Source of the DNA: Chrysemys picta bellii | Taxonomy: Eukaryota > Chordata > Testudines > Emydidae | Assembly: GCF_011386835.1 (NCBI RefSeq) | Contig: NC_088800.1 | Span: 59,921,439 to 59,985,438 of the forward strand | Direction of reading: 5' to 3' | DNA length: 64,000 nucleotides | In this document: positions 12,141 through 23,690 of the stretch, piece after piece | Layout: the number at the start of each line of letters is the position of its first letter | How positions within the stretch are numbered: position 1 is the stretch's first letter | Notes under the pieces: generated by a model | What the model saw: the letters and a program-made list of their open reading frames with translations, nothing else | What the model was told of the DNA's origin: nothing | The model's database searches: none | Position numbers and translations under genes: made by a program

Positions 12141-12842
12141 AATTTCATTCCTCATGTCTGCAGGATATTTCGGGATGTAGTGCAGGTGATATTCTTGGCT
12201 CAAGAAGGATGTGGAAGATGAAGTGATTTTGTTAGTACCGATATGGATTAAGGAGTGTATTTAGAGGGTTTCAGAGAGTCTAATTCTGCCCTTCTGACTG
12301 AAGGATACTACTGCACTGCAGGACTTTGTGGAAGGAAATGGGATGCTTTTGTTCAAAGGCTATACAGTATACAAAATAATGCTTTTCGCTAGCGCTGTCG
12401 ATTAATCAGAGTTAACTCACATGATTAACTAAAAAAATTAATTGTGATTAAAAAAATTAATCATGATTATTTGCAGTTTTTATCGCACTGTTAAACAACA
12501 GAATACAAATTGAAATTTATTAAATATTTTGGATATTTTTCTATATTTTCAAATATATTGATTTCAATTATAACATATAATACAAAGTGTACAGGGCTCA
12601 CTTTATATTTTACTGTAATTACATATATTTGCACTGTACAAATTATAAAAGAAATCGTATTTTTCAATTCACCTCATACAAGTACTGTAGTGCATTCTCT
12701 TTATCTTGAAAGTCCAACTTACAAATGTAGATTTTTTGTTACATAACTGCACTCAAAAACAGAACAATGTAAAAATTTAGACCCAGCACATGTTGTTTGT
12801 TTTAAGAACACTTTCACTGTAGATTTGACAAAACGTAAAGAA

Positions 12843-12999
12843 CCTGGGAATGAGCGACAGGGGATGGATCACTTGATGATTACCTGTTCAGTTCATTCCC
12901 TCTGGGGCACCTGGCTACTGTTGGAAGACTGATGGCAGACTGGGCTACATGGACCTTTGGTCTGACCCAGTAGGGCCATTCTTATGTTTTTATGTATTT
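12843..12999 (+). repeat. CR1/SINE-type 3' end inserted in the hAT element
   Basis: The fragment runs from 'gggaatgagcgacaggggatggatcacttg' (about 12846) through 'ccctctggggcacctgg' to 'acctttggtctgacccagtagggcc' and 'attcttatgttttta'. This is the 3' end used by turtle CR1 LINEs and the SINEs that copy their tail. It interrupts the hAT interior between the left inverted arm and the transposase segment, so it is younger than the hAT insertion. The flanks (cgtaaaga and ttaagata) suggest only a very short target duplication. Confidence 0.75.
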
Positions 13000-13011
13000 T
13001 AAGATACCAAT

Positions 13012-13497
13012 GTGAGTTTTCCAAAGATAGCTACAGCACTTGACCCAAGGTTTAAGAATCTGAAGTGCCTTCCAAAATCTGAGAGGGATGAAGTTTGGAA
13101 AATGCTTTCAGAAGTCTTAAAAGAGCAAGACAAACAGAATCCAGTGCAAACTACAGAATCCAGAGCACCAAAAAAGAAAATCAACCATCTGCTGATGGCA
13201 TCTGACTCAGATGATGAAAATGAACATGCGTTGGTACATATTGATTTGGATCATTATCGAGGAGAACCCGTCATCGGCATGGAGACATGTCCTCTGGAAT
13301 GATGATTGAAGCATGAAGGGACATATGAATCTTTAGCGTATCGGGCACGTGAATATCTTGTGACATCGGCTACAACAATGCCGTGCAAATGCCTGTTCTG
13401 ACTTTCAGGTAACATTGTAAACAAGAAGTGGGCAGCATTATCTCCCACAAACGTGAACACACTTGTTTGTGTGAGCAATTGGCTGAACAAGAAGTAG
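13012..13497 (+). pseudogene. hAT transposase C-terminal fragment (hATC dimerisation domain), dead
   Basis: One reading frame runs from 13012 to the stop at 13495-13497 but is broken by in-frame TGA codons at 13300, 13303 and 13399. The first part reads ATALDPRFKNLKCLP, the conserved block before the C-terminal domain of hAT/ZBED-type transposases. After the first two stops the frame continues with HEGTYESLAYRAREYL and then GNIVNKKWAALSPTNVNTL, which is the hATC dimerisation region. The position of the paired stops, directly after CPLE, is where hAT proteins usually have two tryptophans, so both look like TGG-to-TGA changes. The third stop falls in the usual LFS motif. The BED finger and the rest of the catalytic core are absent. 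This is a relic of a transposase that cut and rejoined DNA in the nucleus. Confidence 0.85.
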
Positions 13498-13885
13498 GAC
13501 TGAGTGGACTTATAGGTTCTACAGTTTTACATTGTTTTGTTTTTGAATACAGTTATTTTTGTACGTAATTCTACATTTGTAAGTTAAATTTTCATGATAA
13601 AGAGGTTGCACTACAATACTTGTTATGGTGGAATTGAAAAATACCATTTATTTTATCATTTTATAGTGCAAATATTTGTAATAAAAATAAACATAAAATG
13701 AGCACTGTACACTTTGTATTCTGTGTGGTAATTGAAATCAATATATTTGAAAATGTAGGAAACAACCAAAAATACTTAAATAAATGGTATTCTGTTATTC
13801 TTTAACAGCACAATTAATCGTGATTTTTTTAATTGCGTGATTAATTCTTTTAATTGCTTGACAACCCTACTTTTCACCCTTATTC

Positions 13886-14205
13886 TAGTGATCTGAGGAC
13901 ACTACAAAGCTGGTGGTTGCTATACCCATTATACAGATGGGAAATTGCAGCTCAGAGATCTTTGTTTTTATTAGTTGCTCATCACCATGATAACTAAAAG
14001 CTGCACAAAATTAAGGCTCACAAGCACAAAGAAAATAAATGCATGTTTTTCTCTCAGAATTTGTCAGGGACAGGGTAGGACAATTTAAATATAAGTGGTT
14101 TGCCTAAGCTCATACAGCAAGTCAGGAGCAGAATCAAGAAAATTCTAAGGGCCATGACTGCCAGTCCCATTGTCTAACCACTGGACAATTCTGCCTCACC
14201 CATAA
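13886..14205 (+). repeat. MIR-like SINE relic
   Basis: In order: 'tatacccattatacagatgggaaattgcagctcagag', then, after a stretch of unrelated sequence, 'gtttgcctaagctcatacagcaagtcaggagcagaatc' and 'ccattgtctaaccactggacaattctgcctc'. These match the core and 3' half of MIR. The gap between them (about 13965-14090) implies an inserted or poorly preserved middle. Confidence 0.6.
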
Positions 14206-14900
14206 ATATGAGCCTCCCGATCAGAAGATTATAACATGAAGAGCAAACCTATTGGGAGAAGTCTAAAACTAGAGCCTAATGTTACAAGTAAGAGCTATGA
14301 GCAAGAACACCTTTTTCAGTTTCAGATTCATTTAGACAAGGTCTTGCTTAGATGCCTGGATCCTTCTTGGACCCCATTCTCCCTTTAGTATTGGAGCCCC
14401 TGTTATTCCTCCACATCCAGCTCATTTGCTTCCTGTTTGTTCCCAGGTCCTCTACTCTACCATCACAGCCACCGCTTTTGGAGATCAGTGGTGGTGCTGA
14501 CTAGTGCTACAGGAACAGTTCTGCTGCGACTCACTGATGGACTTTACAAATTTAATGTTTCAGTTAATACCTGCATGAAAGAAAAAACCTAAGCCCCATA
14601 CAGTGAACTCAGAACTTCATTGGGCCCCATTTCACATTTGAGACAAAAGCTTACTTTTCCCAACTGCATGTACAATCCTTCAAGCTTCACAGAAAATTGC
14701 TTCTGAAAGATATTAATGCTCTACATTCTTGGCTGCCCTCCTGCCCTTTCCCTTTCACAGAATGGTTCTCTCTTTTTTAAATACTCCCTGTATGTTTGGT
14801 TTCTGCTTTCCTTACTTCTCCTGAGTCAAATTTGTATTCACTGATTTATTCCTTCCCTGCTTCATTCTTTCCCAGATTTTACTGCCTTTGAGAATTGTCC
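14206..14900. other. Unique DNA, nothing recognised
   Basis: No gene or repeat recognised in this stretch. Confidence 0.4.
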
Positions 14901-15560
14901 TGTAACGGGGGGGGATTGGAGGGTCGGTCGGCCTAGTGGGTGGAGCACCTCGCTTCCTTCCCCTGCTTTTATGGTTGAGGTGCTTTGGTCTTTAAGGCAA
15001 GAGGGTGGGGAGGGAGACCCAGGCCCTTCCATTCCAATGTTGTTTGCCCTGGGTTACATCGTACTGTGGCCCCTATGGTTCACATTCCTGTGGTGGCTTG
15101 TCTCTTAATAGTGCCCCCTCATGGATCCTGGGCAGCAACCTGCTCCCCTCCCAGGTTACTCTGGGTGTGGCAGCCCTAAATCTGGTCTCCATGCTTCAGT
15201 CACCCGGGTTCCTCTCAGGCTGGGTGCTCCGAGGCCGCTTTCTTCATCTCCTTTGGATAGGAAGACACTGCTTGGTCTTTGGTGGCTGCCTCAGCAGGCA
15301 GGTTAGTGATCCTTCCCTCAGGTAGGGAGGCAGCTAGCTCCTGTCTCTTTGCCAGTCAGCCCCGAACTGAGGCAGGCTCCCTCCTTTTCCCTTCCCACCA
15401 GACCTGGCATTGGCTGAAGGTATAACAGGGCAGTGCTAGTGGAGCCCAAAGGCTCTCCTTAACCTCTTCCGTGCTGGTGGATGGTTCCTCTGCTTCACCA
15501 CATTCCCCCAAACCTACTTGGCTTCCTTCATTTTTTTCCCCCACACAGAAAATGTTCTCT
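14901..15560 (+). repeat. GC-rich LTR-like repeat block
   Basis: An abrupt change to GC-rich sequence begins at tgtaacggggggggattgg and ends near ccccacacagaaaatg, in otherwise AT-rich DNA. The text (ggcctagtgggtggagc, aggtgctttggtctttaaggcaagag, ggagacccaggccc) has the look of a retroviral-type LTR common in turtle genomes, and the start TGTAAC fits LTR ends. The open frames in it have no domains. Ends and family are uncertain; it might also be another class of repeat. Confidence 0.45.
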
Positions 15561-17344
15561 GGTGACTTCAGGCATACCTTTTCCCCTTGAGGGCTACCAA
15601 CGGGTATCTGTTTAAACTGAACAAGAGGGGAGGTAGTTAAATAAAGCTTCTAATGGAAATTAGCATGGGCTGACAATGATGGCATTGAACTTGCACTGTC
15701 ATGTTCAGCACTGTTGTGAATGTAGATGCTTAGGGGGAATACACAACTGCAGGCCTCTGAGCAGTTTTCCACCCCTGAAAATGTGAAGTTTGTACCATTA
15801 ATGATGATGTATTAAATAAATTGTTGTTCCCATTGTTTTCCTTATAAATTTAACATATCTTGTTGGCAAGAACTAAATCTTGTCAATTTGGTGTTGAAAT
15901 GTGTTTCAGTAGTTTTCAATACATGAACAGGACAACACAAAGAGGAATGACCAAGTTACAAGTCAACATTGACATGCTATGCTTTGTGTTTTTTCTTCAA
16001 CGGACATTTCAGCATCTGTCTGAAGTCGGGTATTCTGCATGAACCATGTTTCACTTTTCACTGAAAACTCTGTCCTATACCATAAGCAGCTTTCAGTTTC
16101 TCCTACTTCTACCAGTGGTTTATCATGCAGTGCCCTCTGTGTCCATAGGATATAGGACTGCCATTTGTGTGGCTTTACCTTATGCTGCATGACTGAGTGC
16201 TCTGTCTATTTATCATGCAAGAAATTACATTATTTAATAATGTGAAAAAGCTCATAGAGTTTTGCAACTAACAGTGAATTCTGAAGACAAAAGTTGGAAT
16301 TCAGATAACTTCATGTCCTCATTTGTCACTGAAGTTTCTTATTCTTCCCTTGGACACATGTTATATAGTGCTATAGAATTAATGAATGGTATGTGCACCA
16401 GAAAAAAACACATCTGTTTCAGTGCTACGTGCTTTACTTTTATCAATAAAACGTATTTTGTCAAATGTCCTTTGCGATGATCAAATCCCTAGGAGGTAAC
16501 TTGGAAAATTAAATGATTTTATCAATTGTTCAGAGCCTTTTGGGTTCATACTTTGAATTTATGGTATAATTTTAATGATGACAAATATGTATCTTGAAAT
16601 TTTGACTCAACAGTTTCATTCTATATCTGCTAACTATAATAAAAAGCACCAGTGCACTCTGTAAGCATCTTGTTATCTGCAGTGTGTTAGAACACAATTT
16701 TTCATGTTCCTGTTGCACTTTTTTCCCTTTGCCCTGATGTTCTAAGGATTTCCTTTTAGTACATATGAACATCTCCTTTTGACAGACAGTGCAAATTAAA
16801 AGATATGGCTAGGCACAGGAAACTGGAACCCAAATATGCCCCCTGGGTTTTCATTTACAGTTAGGAGCTACAGACACAATTACTGCTGACAGAAATTCAG
16901 AGGCCAGTGGCAGAGTGCATGTGGCAGTAGACTCATGCCAGGCAGTAATTGGGAAGATTATTTTTAATCAGAGCATATCCTACAGCCCAAACATTAGAAA
17001 TTGCTTGTAAGGCTGACAGGAAATTAAACTGAGACCAAACAAAAAGCCTCAAAATAGGAGTAATATTGTTAGGAGTGTAATGATGGGAAAGCTCACAGCT
17101 TGCTGTGTTTGGCTGCTCTCTAAAAGGGATGACTTTTAACTCGCAGCAACAGATAACATTGTCTACTTGCATTTTAAAACCAGACTCAACCATTTATACC
17201 TGCATTTAGGAGACGATGCAAAGCACCAGATGTGTGAGCCTGTGTTCGTATTTGTGCTTCTTGTATTCATGTTTGTATTAATTTCTATTTTTACTCTGGC
17301 CTTTTCATAGTTCCTAAGGGAACCACTTAAGTTGCCAAAATAAT

Positions 17345-17480
17345 GCAAGGTCATGAAATTTCAAGGTGCTGGTGACTATGTACAAAGCTGTAAATGACCT
17401 AGAGGGACTCTTGCTGAAGTACAATCTGTGCTTGTGTGGAATGACTGAGGCAACTGTCCCAAGGGAGCTGAGGCCAGGGC
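17345..17480 (+). repeat. Possible L2-like LINE remnant
   Basis: 'aaggtgctggtgactatgtacaaagctgtaaatgacctagag' translates to a VLVTMYKAVNDLE-like string, resembling the C-terminal end of L2-type reverse-transcriptase ORFs (the 'YKALxGLAP' region). The match is short and weak. Confidence 0.25.
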
Positions 17481-19420
17481 AGCCTCAGTAGTATGCCCTC
17501 ACCTCTTGATATCCTCAGAAATTCATCCTAGCCCAGGAGTTGCCCCATTGCAAAAATACTTTAAAACTTGTCTATTTGACTAAATGTTTCTATATGCACT
17601 GGCTGGTTTCTTCTATCATCTAGTAGTTTATGCTGAATGTCCTCCCTGCTTTCTTTTTTAAGGTGTTACAGCAGGGGACTATGAAGGAAAGTTGCAGATT
17701 ATGAATTCCTTATACATCAGAATTGGTTCGGGTGGGTTGCCACTATTTAAGCTGTGTACAATGCTCCCAGATTCTGCAATGCTGGGTCCAATCCAGTTTC
17801 CCATAATTATAGTGCTAGTATTCCTGAATGGTGGGAATTGCAAATCTAGACATACCGCTTATTGTTTTGTCCCCAGATGTGGTTCCTGATGCAATGAAAA
17901 ATAAAACACAAAAACAAATGCCAATATATTTTGAGTTTCTTCAAATACTGTTGTTTTCATCTTCATGGATGTTTCTAATAAGTTTGGGGGCGTGGTTTGA
18001 TATATCACTACAGACAAATAATATGCCCTGACTTCTTAATACATACTGATTACTTTTTTGTGCAAAGACTCGCAGCCAGATGCTGCTAGAAAATAGATGT
18101 GTTCACAAAATAAAAGCATGCTCCTTGATGTAATTCATACTACCAAACATATCAATTATGTGCATAAGAGTTGACTTCTTTGTGGTTACATACGATACTG
18201 AACAACTGAATGGTAAATAAAGCATAGTTTACAAATTATACACGTATATATTTGTTCATTTGAGATTCATATTGTTCATATTGAAATACACAATGTAATT
18301 ATATATGATAGGTTATTCATGGAATATGACCAAAGCACCTGGATAATTTTGTGTAGTAGCCTTGAAAAATTGCATGAGGTGGTCACTAGCTAGAGTGTAT
18401 TATGCGGATCTGCTATGCTTGTTGTGTCAAAATAGTATGCAATTTCCGTGTCACCCTGGATGGAAAGATGTCCTTGTAGACTCTTTGGGTGCTTCTCTCT
18501 GCATTGTGACCAACTCCATGGCCAAGGAGAACTTCAGTTTTGACCAGTATAATTAATAGAGATCAATGGAAACACTGCCTCCTCCATGTGGCTCTCATGC
18601 TTTCCCACAAGTACTCCATGTCTCTTTCATGTCCACTTGGAAAACAGGACTGAGGATATCTTATGGTGCACTGCCTTTAGATCAGCAAACTTTTGAGGAA
18701 TTCTCTATTCCCCTAGAGTGTGGGTAGCATATGGTGAAGTTTGTTTAGCTACCATCAGTATAATGTAACTATTTTAACACTGGTATATGGTTACAAGAGT
18801 GTTAAGAGGAAAAAAATAGGATGGAAGGATACCCCTAGACAAAGATTACAGAATTCTGGTCTTCTTAAAAAACAAACTATGTCTGAAAGGAATAATGTTT
18901 ATTGGAAGCTATGGACTGCATTCACTTATGGTATTTTGAATGGTTTGGGGAATGAACAATCTCTACATTTGATTTCACATACAAAGTATTTGTGTGATGT
19001 ATAGATTTGCCATAGATTCAAAATGCATATAATGCTTGTGTTTGTAAGAATGTTGATTTTTAGAGAGCACATACTAGAAATTGCATATGGAAATGAAAAA
19101 AAATATATAGGGACACACTTTTGTCATGAAAAGCATGGTTGAGTATGTTATAATTGCTAGAATACAATGAATGATTCAGTAAAATATTAACTGCCACCAC
19201 ATTCCCATCAATAAAAAGGTGGCATGGAGTAGACTGTCATCCTGTTTTAATGAATAGCTATGTATAAGCATGGAACACTTGTCCTCAGTTGTCCTCTGCT
19301 CCAGAGCTTTCTTCTTCTCTTTCTTTATATTCATTTTTCCTTCACAAAAATTCTTGAGTTGTACAACTGAAAAAGTATAGAAAAAGTTAATCACAATTTT
19401 AAAATGTTTACAATAAAAAT

Positions 19421-19444
19421 ATATATGTGTGTGTGTGTGTGTGT
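19421..19444. repeat. (TA)n(TG)n microsatellite
   Basis: Alternating at changes to gt, about 24 bp in all. Confidence 0.9.
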
Positions 19445-20138
19445 TATAAAATTACACTAGGAAATTGAACTATCACAATGTTTGAGTTATAGCTATGCGA
19501 TTGTGTACATTAACCACACAGTTACTTGACTAGATGAGATTGTAAAGCTAACTTAGAATGCAGGCTTTAAATAAGTTTCAAAGCATGTCTGCCATTCCCC
19601 CCCAAAAACACAAATCCCTTCAATAATAACAATAAAACACTTGTCAGGCATTGTTAGGTCATAATCATAGTTTTGTCTTATGCTTTGCAGAGCACTAAAG
19701 GAACCAGTTACAACACAACAGTGCACACGCTGCCTTTCCTTATTGCTCACGTGAAAAAGTACCAAAGTTCAAATTATGTGTTATTGATTTTGTTCTTTTA
19801 TTGTGAATTTTAAATTGTTTTAAGATTATATAGCATTTTTGGTTGTAAGGTGTAACTTCATTATCAAATAGCAGAGAGAGAGAAATAAATGTAATATAAA
19901 ATATATAAAATGCACTTTGTACATTAAATTACACTCCCCTCCCTCCCTCATTTTCCTGGAAAATAAATATACACTTTTAAATATTTTTGGATCAAATAAA
20001 CCATTTTGGGGTTGTGCAGTACTTAAGATTATTGAGCTGTTTTGAAAGACAACGTAAAAAAGGGGAGAGGGTTAAAAAACAGACACAAAATCTCAAACAA
20101 ATTTCTCCTTCCCAATAAATATGTTTTGTTTCTCTTAG

Positions 20139-20201
20139 GAAATCGCACAGAAGCCCCATGCAAGTGGTGCCTTCAGTTTTCATGAGCGAAGCCTTCTTTC
20201 T
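20139..20201 (+). other. Candidate 63-bp internal exon of an unknown gene
   Basis: The segment is preceded by a pyrimidine tract and AG (ttgtttctcttag, ending at 20138) and followed by gtaagt at 20202-20207, a consensus donor. Its length is an exact multiple of three. Frame 1 is open and reads EIAQKPHASGAFSFHERSLL plus one serine; frame 2 is also open; frame 3 has a stop. A 63-bp window between an AG and a GTAAGT can arise by chance in 64 kb, and I do not recognise the peptide, so this is only a candidate. If real, the window would lie in large introns of a plus-strand gene. Confidence 0.22.
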
Positions 20202-21150
20202 GTAAGTACCACTGTTTATTTTGTTTTTCTCCGTGTACTTATATTTCTCAGGCCCTAGAGCAGGATTGAGAGCTTAGTTCTGTAATCATAAAGAATCAAA
20301 AAAGGCTTTGGTCTTCACATCTTGTTCTAGCTAATAGCGCATCTTGAGACATGCAGAACATAAGTACAAGGCATAGAATGGAGTGCAATCCATAACAAAC
20401 AGTGAAATCATGTGCAACTGACTTATTTAATCAATTCATTTTCTCAGGCCTGGCCACAGGTTAAAACAATATATATTCTCTCTATTATTTTCATTTCACA
20501 CATTAAGGTTATGTCACTGATTTTTTCTACCTTTGGATGATACTTCAAAAGCATAAAGAAATGCTTTTGTGTATACATGAGTTAGTTCAGCCACTCTTCC
20601 CCCTTAAGATATCTAGGAGCAATTCCTTTTTACTTTTGTTGTACAAGTGTTCATATAATGCAAATATGAGGAATTAAGCCCCCTGGCTTTTAGGGCATAT
20701 ATAAAAGTGTTCTGGTGTTAATTAATTTTTACTTTTTCCAGTCCTGAAAATTAGCTGTAATAATTAAGCACAAGCATGGCGATTCTCTCTCTAAATCATT
20801 GATTATTTTCATGTTTAGGATTCTTTTTTTCCCTTGAAATATCTTGTTTTATGTTTGAACATAGATGCTAATTGTGCTCAGTGAACCATGTCTGAGGATT
20901 TATTTCATGAAAAAAGAATTTATTATATCTCACTAGTAAATAATAAATACTAATATGTCACAGGAAAAGTAATTTTAGGCAATGAGTCAAGGTAGATCTT
21001 TTGATTTATTTTATAATGTGATATCTCTTTTCTTTCTTTCTTTTTTTTTTTTTTTGCAATTATTTTAGTACCTTCTCTCCTACTTAAAAAATAATCTCAC
21101 AATTTGGCATCTTCATCTTGTGTAATAAATGTTAAATGTTGTTATAGTGC
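20202..21150. other. AT-rich DNA with a T/TTTC-rich tract
   Basis: No gene or transposable element recognised. A (TTTC)n plus poly-T tract lies at 21025-21055. Confidence 0.4.
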
Positions 21151-22065
21151 TGCAGAAGCAGCTCCATATTGAAGGCTGCAAGAGCCATTGTCTACCCACA
21201 ATGGAAGAAAGGCAGGAGGCAAGGGATGTGCTTTTATTAGGTTGCATAGTGCAGGTCACTATGTCCTGAGGCATTTCCGCTTATTGACAGCAGGGCTCCT
21301 GTCAGACATCTCCCTTCCCACCCTGGTCCCAGCCAGCTGGTTGCTGGGACCCTGATGCCCTCCCCTTGTATAAGGGTTAAGGGGCACTGAAAAGGAGTGG
21401 GTTGTTGGCTCCCTATTGTACCAGATGTTAGAAGTCCTGTGTGCTCCTTCCCTCCCCCCCCTCAGCTTCCTTAAGATTCCTCTGAGTCCTCTTCCAATCC
21501 TTCTTGTCTGATCACTGTATTCTTTCCATAATTAATACCTGCACTGGATGGACATCTGCCACAATTTTTAGTTACTGAAGTGTGATATTTTAACATAATC
21601 TGTCTGCCCACTCCACTAAATCCCTGACCAACTGTGGGGAAGGCAAAAAAACTCACCCCGCCTTGATCAGTCTGGTGGTGAGGGAAAAATCCCTTGCCAG
21701 CTCCTAAGGAAAAAAAGTGGCTAGCATAATGCTCACAGTGGATCATGAAGAAACTCGGTTCTATTTTGATTCCATGTGTGGAGGAGTGGGTATTGCTAGC
21801 CCAGTCCTAGTGAGAGAGGGCTTTTCCAGAACTGCCTATGGTATAAATACCATGTGCTTCCAGTCACCTGGAAGATCAGTGCCTTCCCCATCTCCCCAGG
21901 TCCAGCTGCTTCCTGTTCCACCTTGCTCTCTCCAGGTAAACCCTATCCTTCCTCCCTCCTCTTTTTCGCCAATTGCAGAGTAAGCCCTTATGGCAGTGAA
22001 GAAGCCCTTTTCTTCCAGGCAGCCAGACAAGGAGCCACTGCATATGGTTCTGGGGAGCACATTCT
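21150..22065. repeat. Unclassified interspersed repeat, family A copy 1
   Basis: Its phrases recur in order at 34640-36170: 'tgctgggaccctgatgccctccccttgtataagggttaagg', 'tacctgcactggatggacatctgcc', 'accaactgtggggaaggcaaaaa', 'gatcagtctggtggtgagggaaaaatcccttgcc'. This copy is uninterrupted and older looking. Composition (C-rich plus strand, a tataa-like box before a C/T-rich segment) could fit an LTR, but I cannot define its ends or class. The open frames on both strands in it are not conserved between the two copies. Confidence 0.6.
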
Positions 22066-23489
22066 GAATTAATAGAAAACGAGTATGCAATTTTGCCCTC
22101 AATTGAGGTGTGTAGTTCCCCTTAAGTAAAAAGGAGTTACAACTTTTGCAGTGAAAGGAGAACAGACCAAATTCTTCTTTAGCTTTCAGATATATCAGTA
22201 TTAGTAGCTGAGTGCACCCCTGCTCTACTAAATTTTATGTCATTCAGGGGATTAGGCATACAGCCCTTCGTAGTAATAAAAGGCATTTCATTCCTAATTC
22301 CCTTGTGCACCACGTGGAAAATCTTCCCCATAATGTCTTTGAAGTCATATTTCAATATTTCAAGAAAGCTGCATGACTTAGTGGATAAAGCAATGGCTGC
22401 TCATCTTGAGGCCAGGTTTGAATCAATTTGGTTGTTCTAAATGTGCTTGTTGCTTTTAGCTTTTTGTCTGTCATGAACAGTCATTTCTATCACATAATAG
22501 TCCAACAGCTCTGAGCTGGATTTGACACTATTGACAGTTTCTGCTAGAAAAATTCTAGTACAAATGCAAGAAGGAGGCTGAAGTTTCTAACCTATGGGAG
22601 ACAGTGGTCCCTGAGATAATTAGCAGAATGTTGTGAGGAAGCTGACATTAATTTGTCCATGGGTATAATACGTCAATATTTACAAATGCAGTTTTAGGAA
22701 AAAAATACTAATCCCCCTTCAACATGCTAACAAAGATTTATAGTGTACAACTATAAAGAATAAAAAAACTCATTTGGAATTTGGGAATGTTTAATGATGC
22801 CAAATTTCTGTGATCAGAATTGGTATTATTTTCCCTTGTGATCATAATCTCACCAGCACAATGAATATCAATCAATTACTTGGGCTAAGGGGTATTTTTT
22901 TTTTTTTTTTACACTGAGCTGAGACTGAAGTCCAGCACGTTGCCTGGTAACAGGCAATGTAGATGAGTTGGCTCCTAAGTACACCATATGGCTGGGCGTT
23001 ATGCCCTATTCACCCGTGACATGGTATACACATGTAGTACATTACTGATTATAAAATGGTTTATCCCATTCCCTTATTTAGAATAGGAACTTAAACTATC
23101 AATACAAATGAAGCTCAAAGTTACTCACATGAATAAAATTGTCTGTAATGACATTAATTTATGCTTGAAGGATCAAAAGAATTGGCATAATGCTACCAGT
23201 AGAGCTTGTGTTGCATATTTTTGAAGCAATTTATTTATTTTAACTTAATATTTTCTATGGATACTTATTATGAAATATTTTTGTCTACTTCAATTTGACA
23301 GACAAATATAAATTACAGCGTTCAAATATAGTAAAATCCCTGTTTTTAAGTCCTAATTTTGCAATGCAGTCACACAGCTGATCAATGTAGCTGATAACAT
23401 ATGGTAATATCTAACTTCTGGAACTTCTGTTAGTATTACAATAGTGCCTAGAGTTTCCAAACAAAACATGGATCCCATTGAACATGATG
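22066..23489. other. AT-rich unique DNA
   Basis: No gene or transposable element recognised. It contains a T-run at 22895-22910 and an X-box-like palindrome at 22939-22957 listed separately. Confidence 0.4.
22939..22957. promoter_or_regulatory. X-box-like palindrome (possible RFX site)
   Basis: gttgcctggtaac at 22939-22951 resembles the RFX-family X-box (two half-sites, GTTGCC and GTAAC). It overlaps a perfect inverted repeat, ttgcctg-gtaa-caggcaa (22940-22957). Function is inferred only from the motif. Confidence 0.25.
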
Positions 23490-23690
23490 CTAACCAAGCA
23501 CAGTAAGAGGCAGTTCCAAAGAGATGACAAACTAGACAGACAAAGGAAGTACTGTTATCTCTATTTTACAAAAGAGGAAACTGAAGCATAGAGAAATTTA
23601 AAGTGACTTGCCCAAGGTCACACAGGAAGTCCGTAGCAGGGCTGGATATAGAGTTGCAGTCCAGTGCTTTAACTCCAAGAACATCCTTTC
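23490..23690 (+). repeat. MIR SINE, sense orientation
   Basis: 'ttatctctattttacaaaagaggaaactgaagcatagagaa', 'gtgacttgcccaaggtcacacaggaagtc' and 'agcagggctggatatagag ... ccagtgctttaact' follow the MIR consensus closely from core to 3' domain. This is one of the clearest MIR copies in the window. Confidence 0.85.

Larger units (their letters stand above)
8791..12389. other. AT-rich noncoding DNA with scattered palindromic dispersed repeats
   Basis: No genes are seen. There is a TG-rich stretch near 8905-8917, an AAAC-rich stretch near 9118-9142, a GA/GC stretch at 9685-9707, and three dispersed palindromic repeats listed separately (9473-9578, 10130-10215, 12006-12140). The rest, especially 10640-11990, is AT-rich and unclassified. 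Confidence 0.4.
12390..13869 (+). mobile_element. hAT transposon with ~360-390-bp inverted ends
   Basis: The element starts tagcgctgtcgattaatc and ends with its inverse, gacaaccctа-type sequence at 13861-13869. It is flanked by an 8-bp duplication, cttttcgc at 12382-12389 and cttttcac at 13870-13877, differing at one CpG. The two ends are long inverted copies: about 12390-12785 on the left pairs with about 13510-13869 on the right, including the matching pieces aacttacaaatgtaga / tctacatttgtaagtt and tacaaagtgtac / gtacactttgta. The centre holds a dead transposase C-terminus, and a CR1 tail has inserted at 12843-12999. It is too short to encode a complete transposase, so it is an internally deleted copy of a larger element. 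Confidence 0.88.
15561..20138. other. AT-rich noncoding DNA
   Basis: No gene is evident. Contents noted separately are a possible L2-like piece near 17345-17480 and a TG microsatellite at 19421-19444. Short open frames throughout lack domains and splice context. Confidence 0.4.

Noticed and set aside
23590..23640. tRNA-like sequence in MIR copies
   Set aside because: MIR elements descend from tRNA genes, but no copy here has an intact cloverleaf or both promoter boxes.
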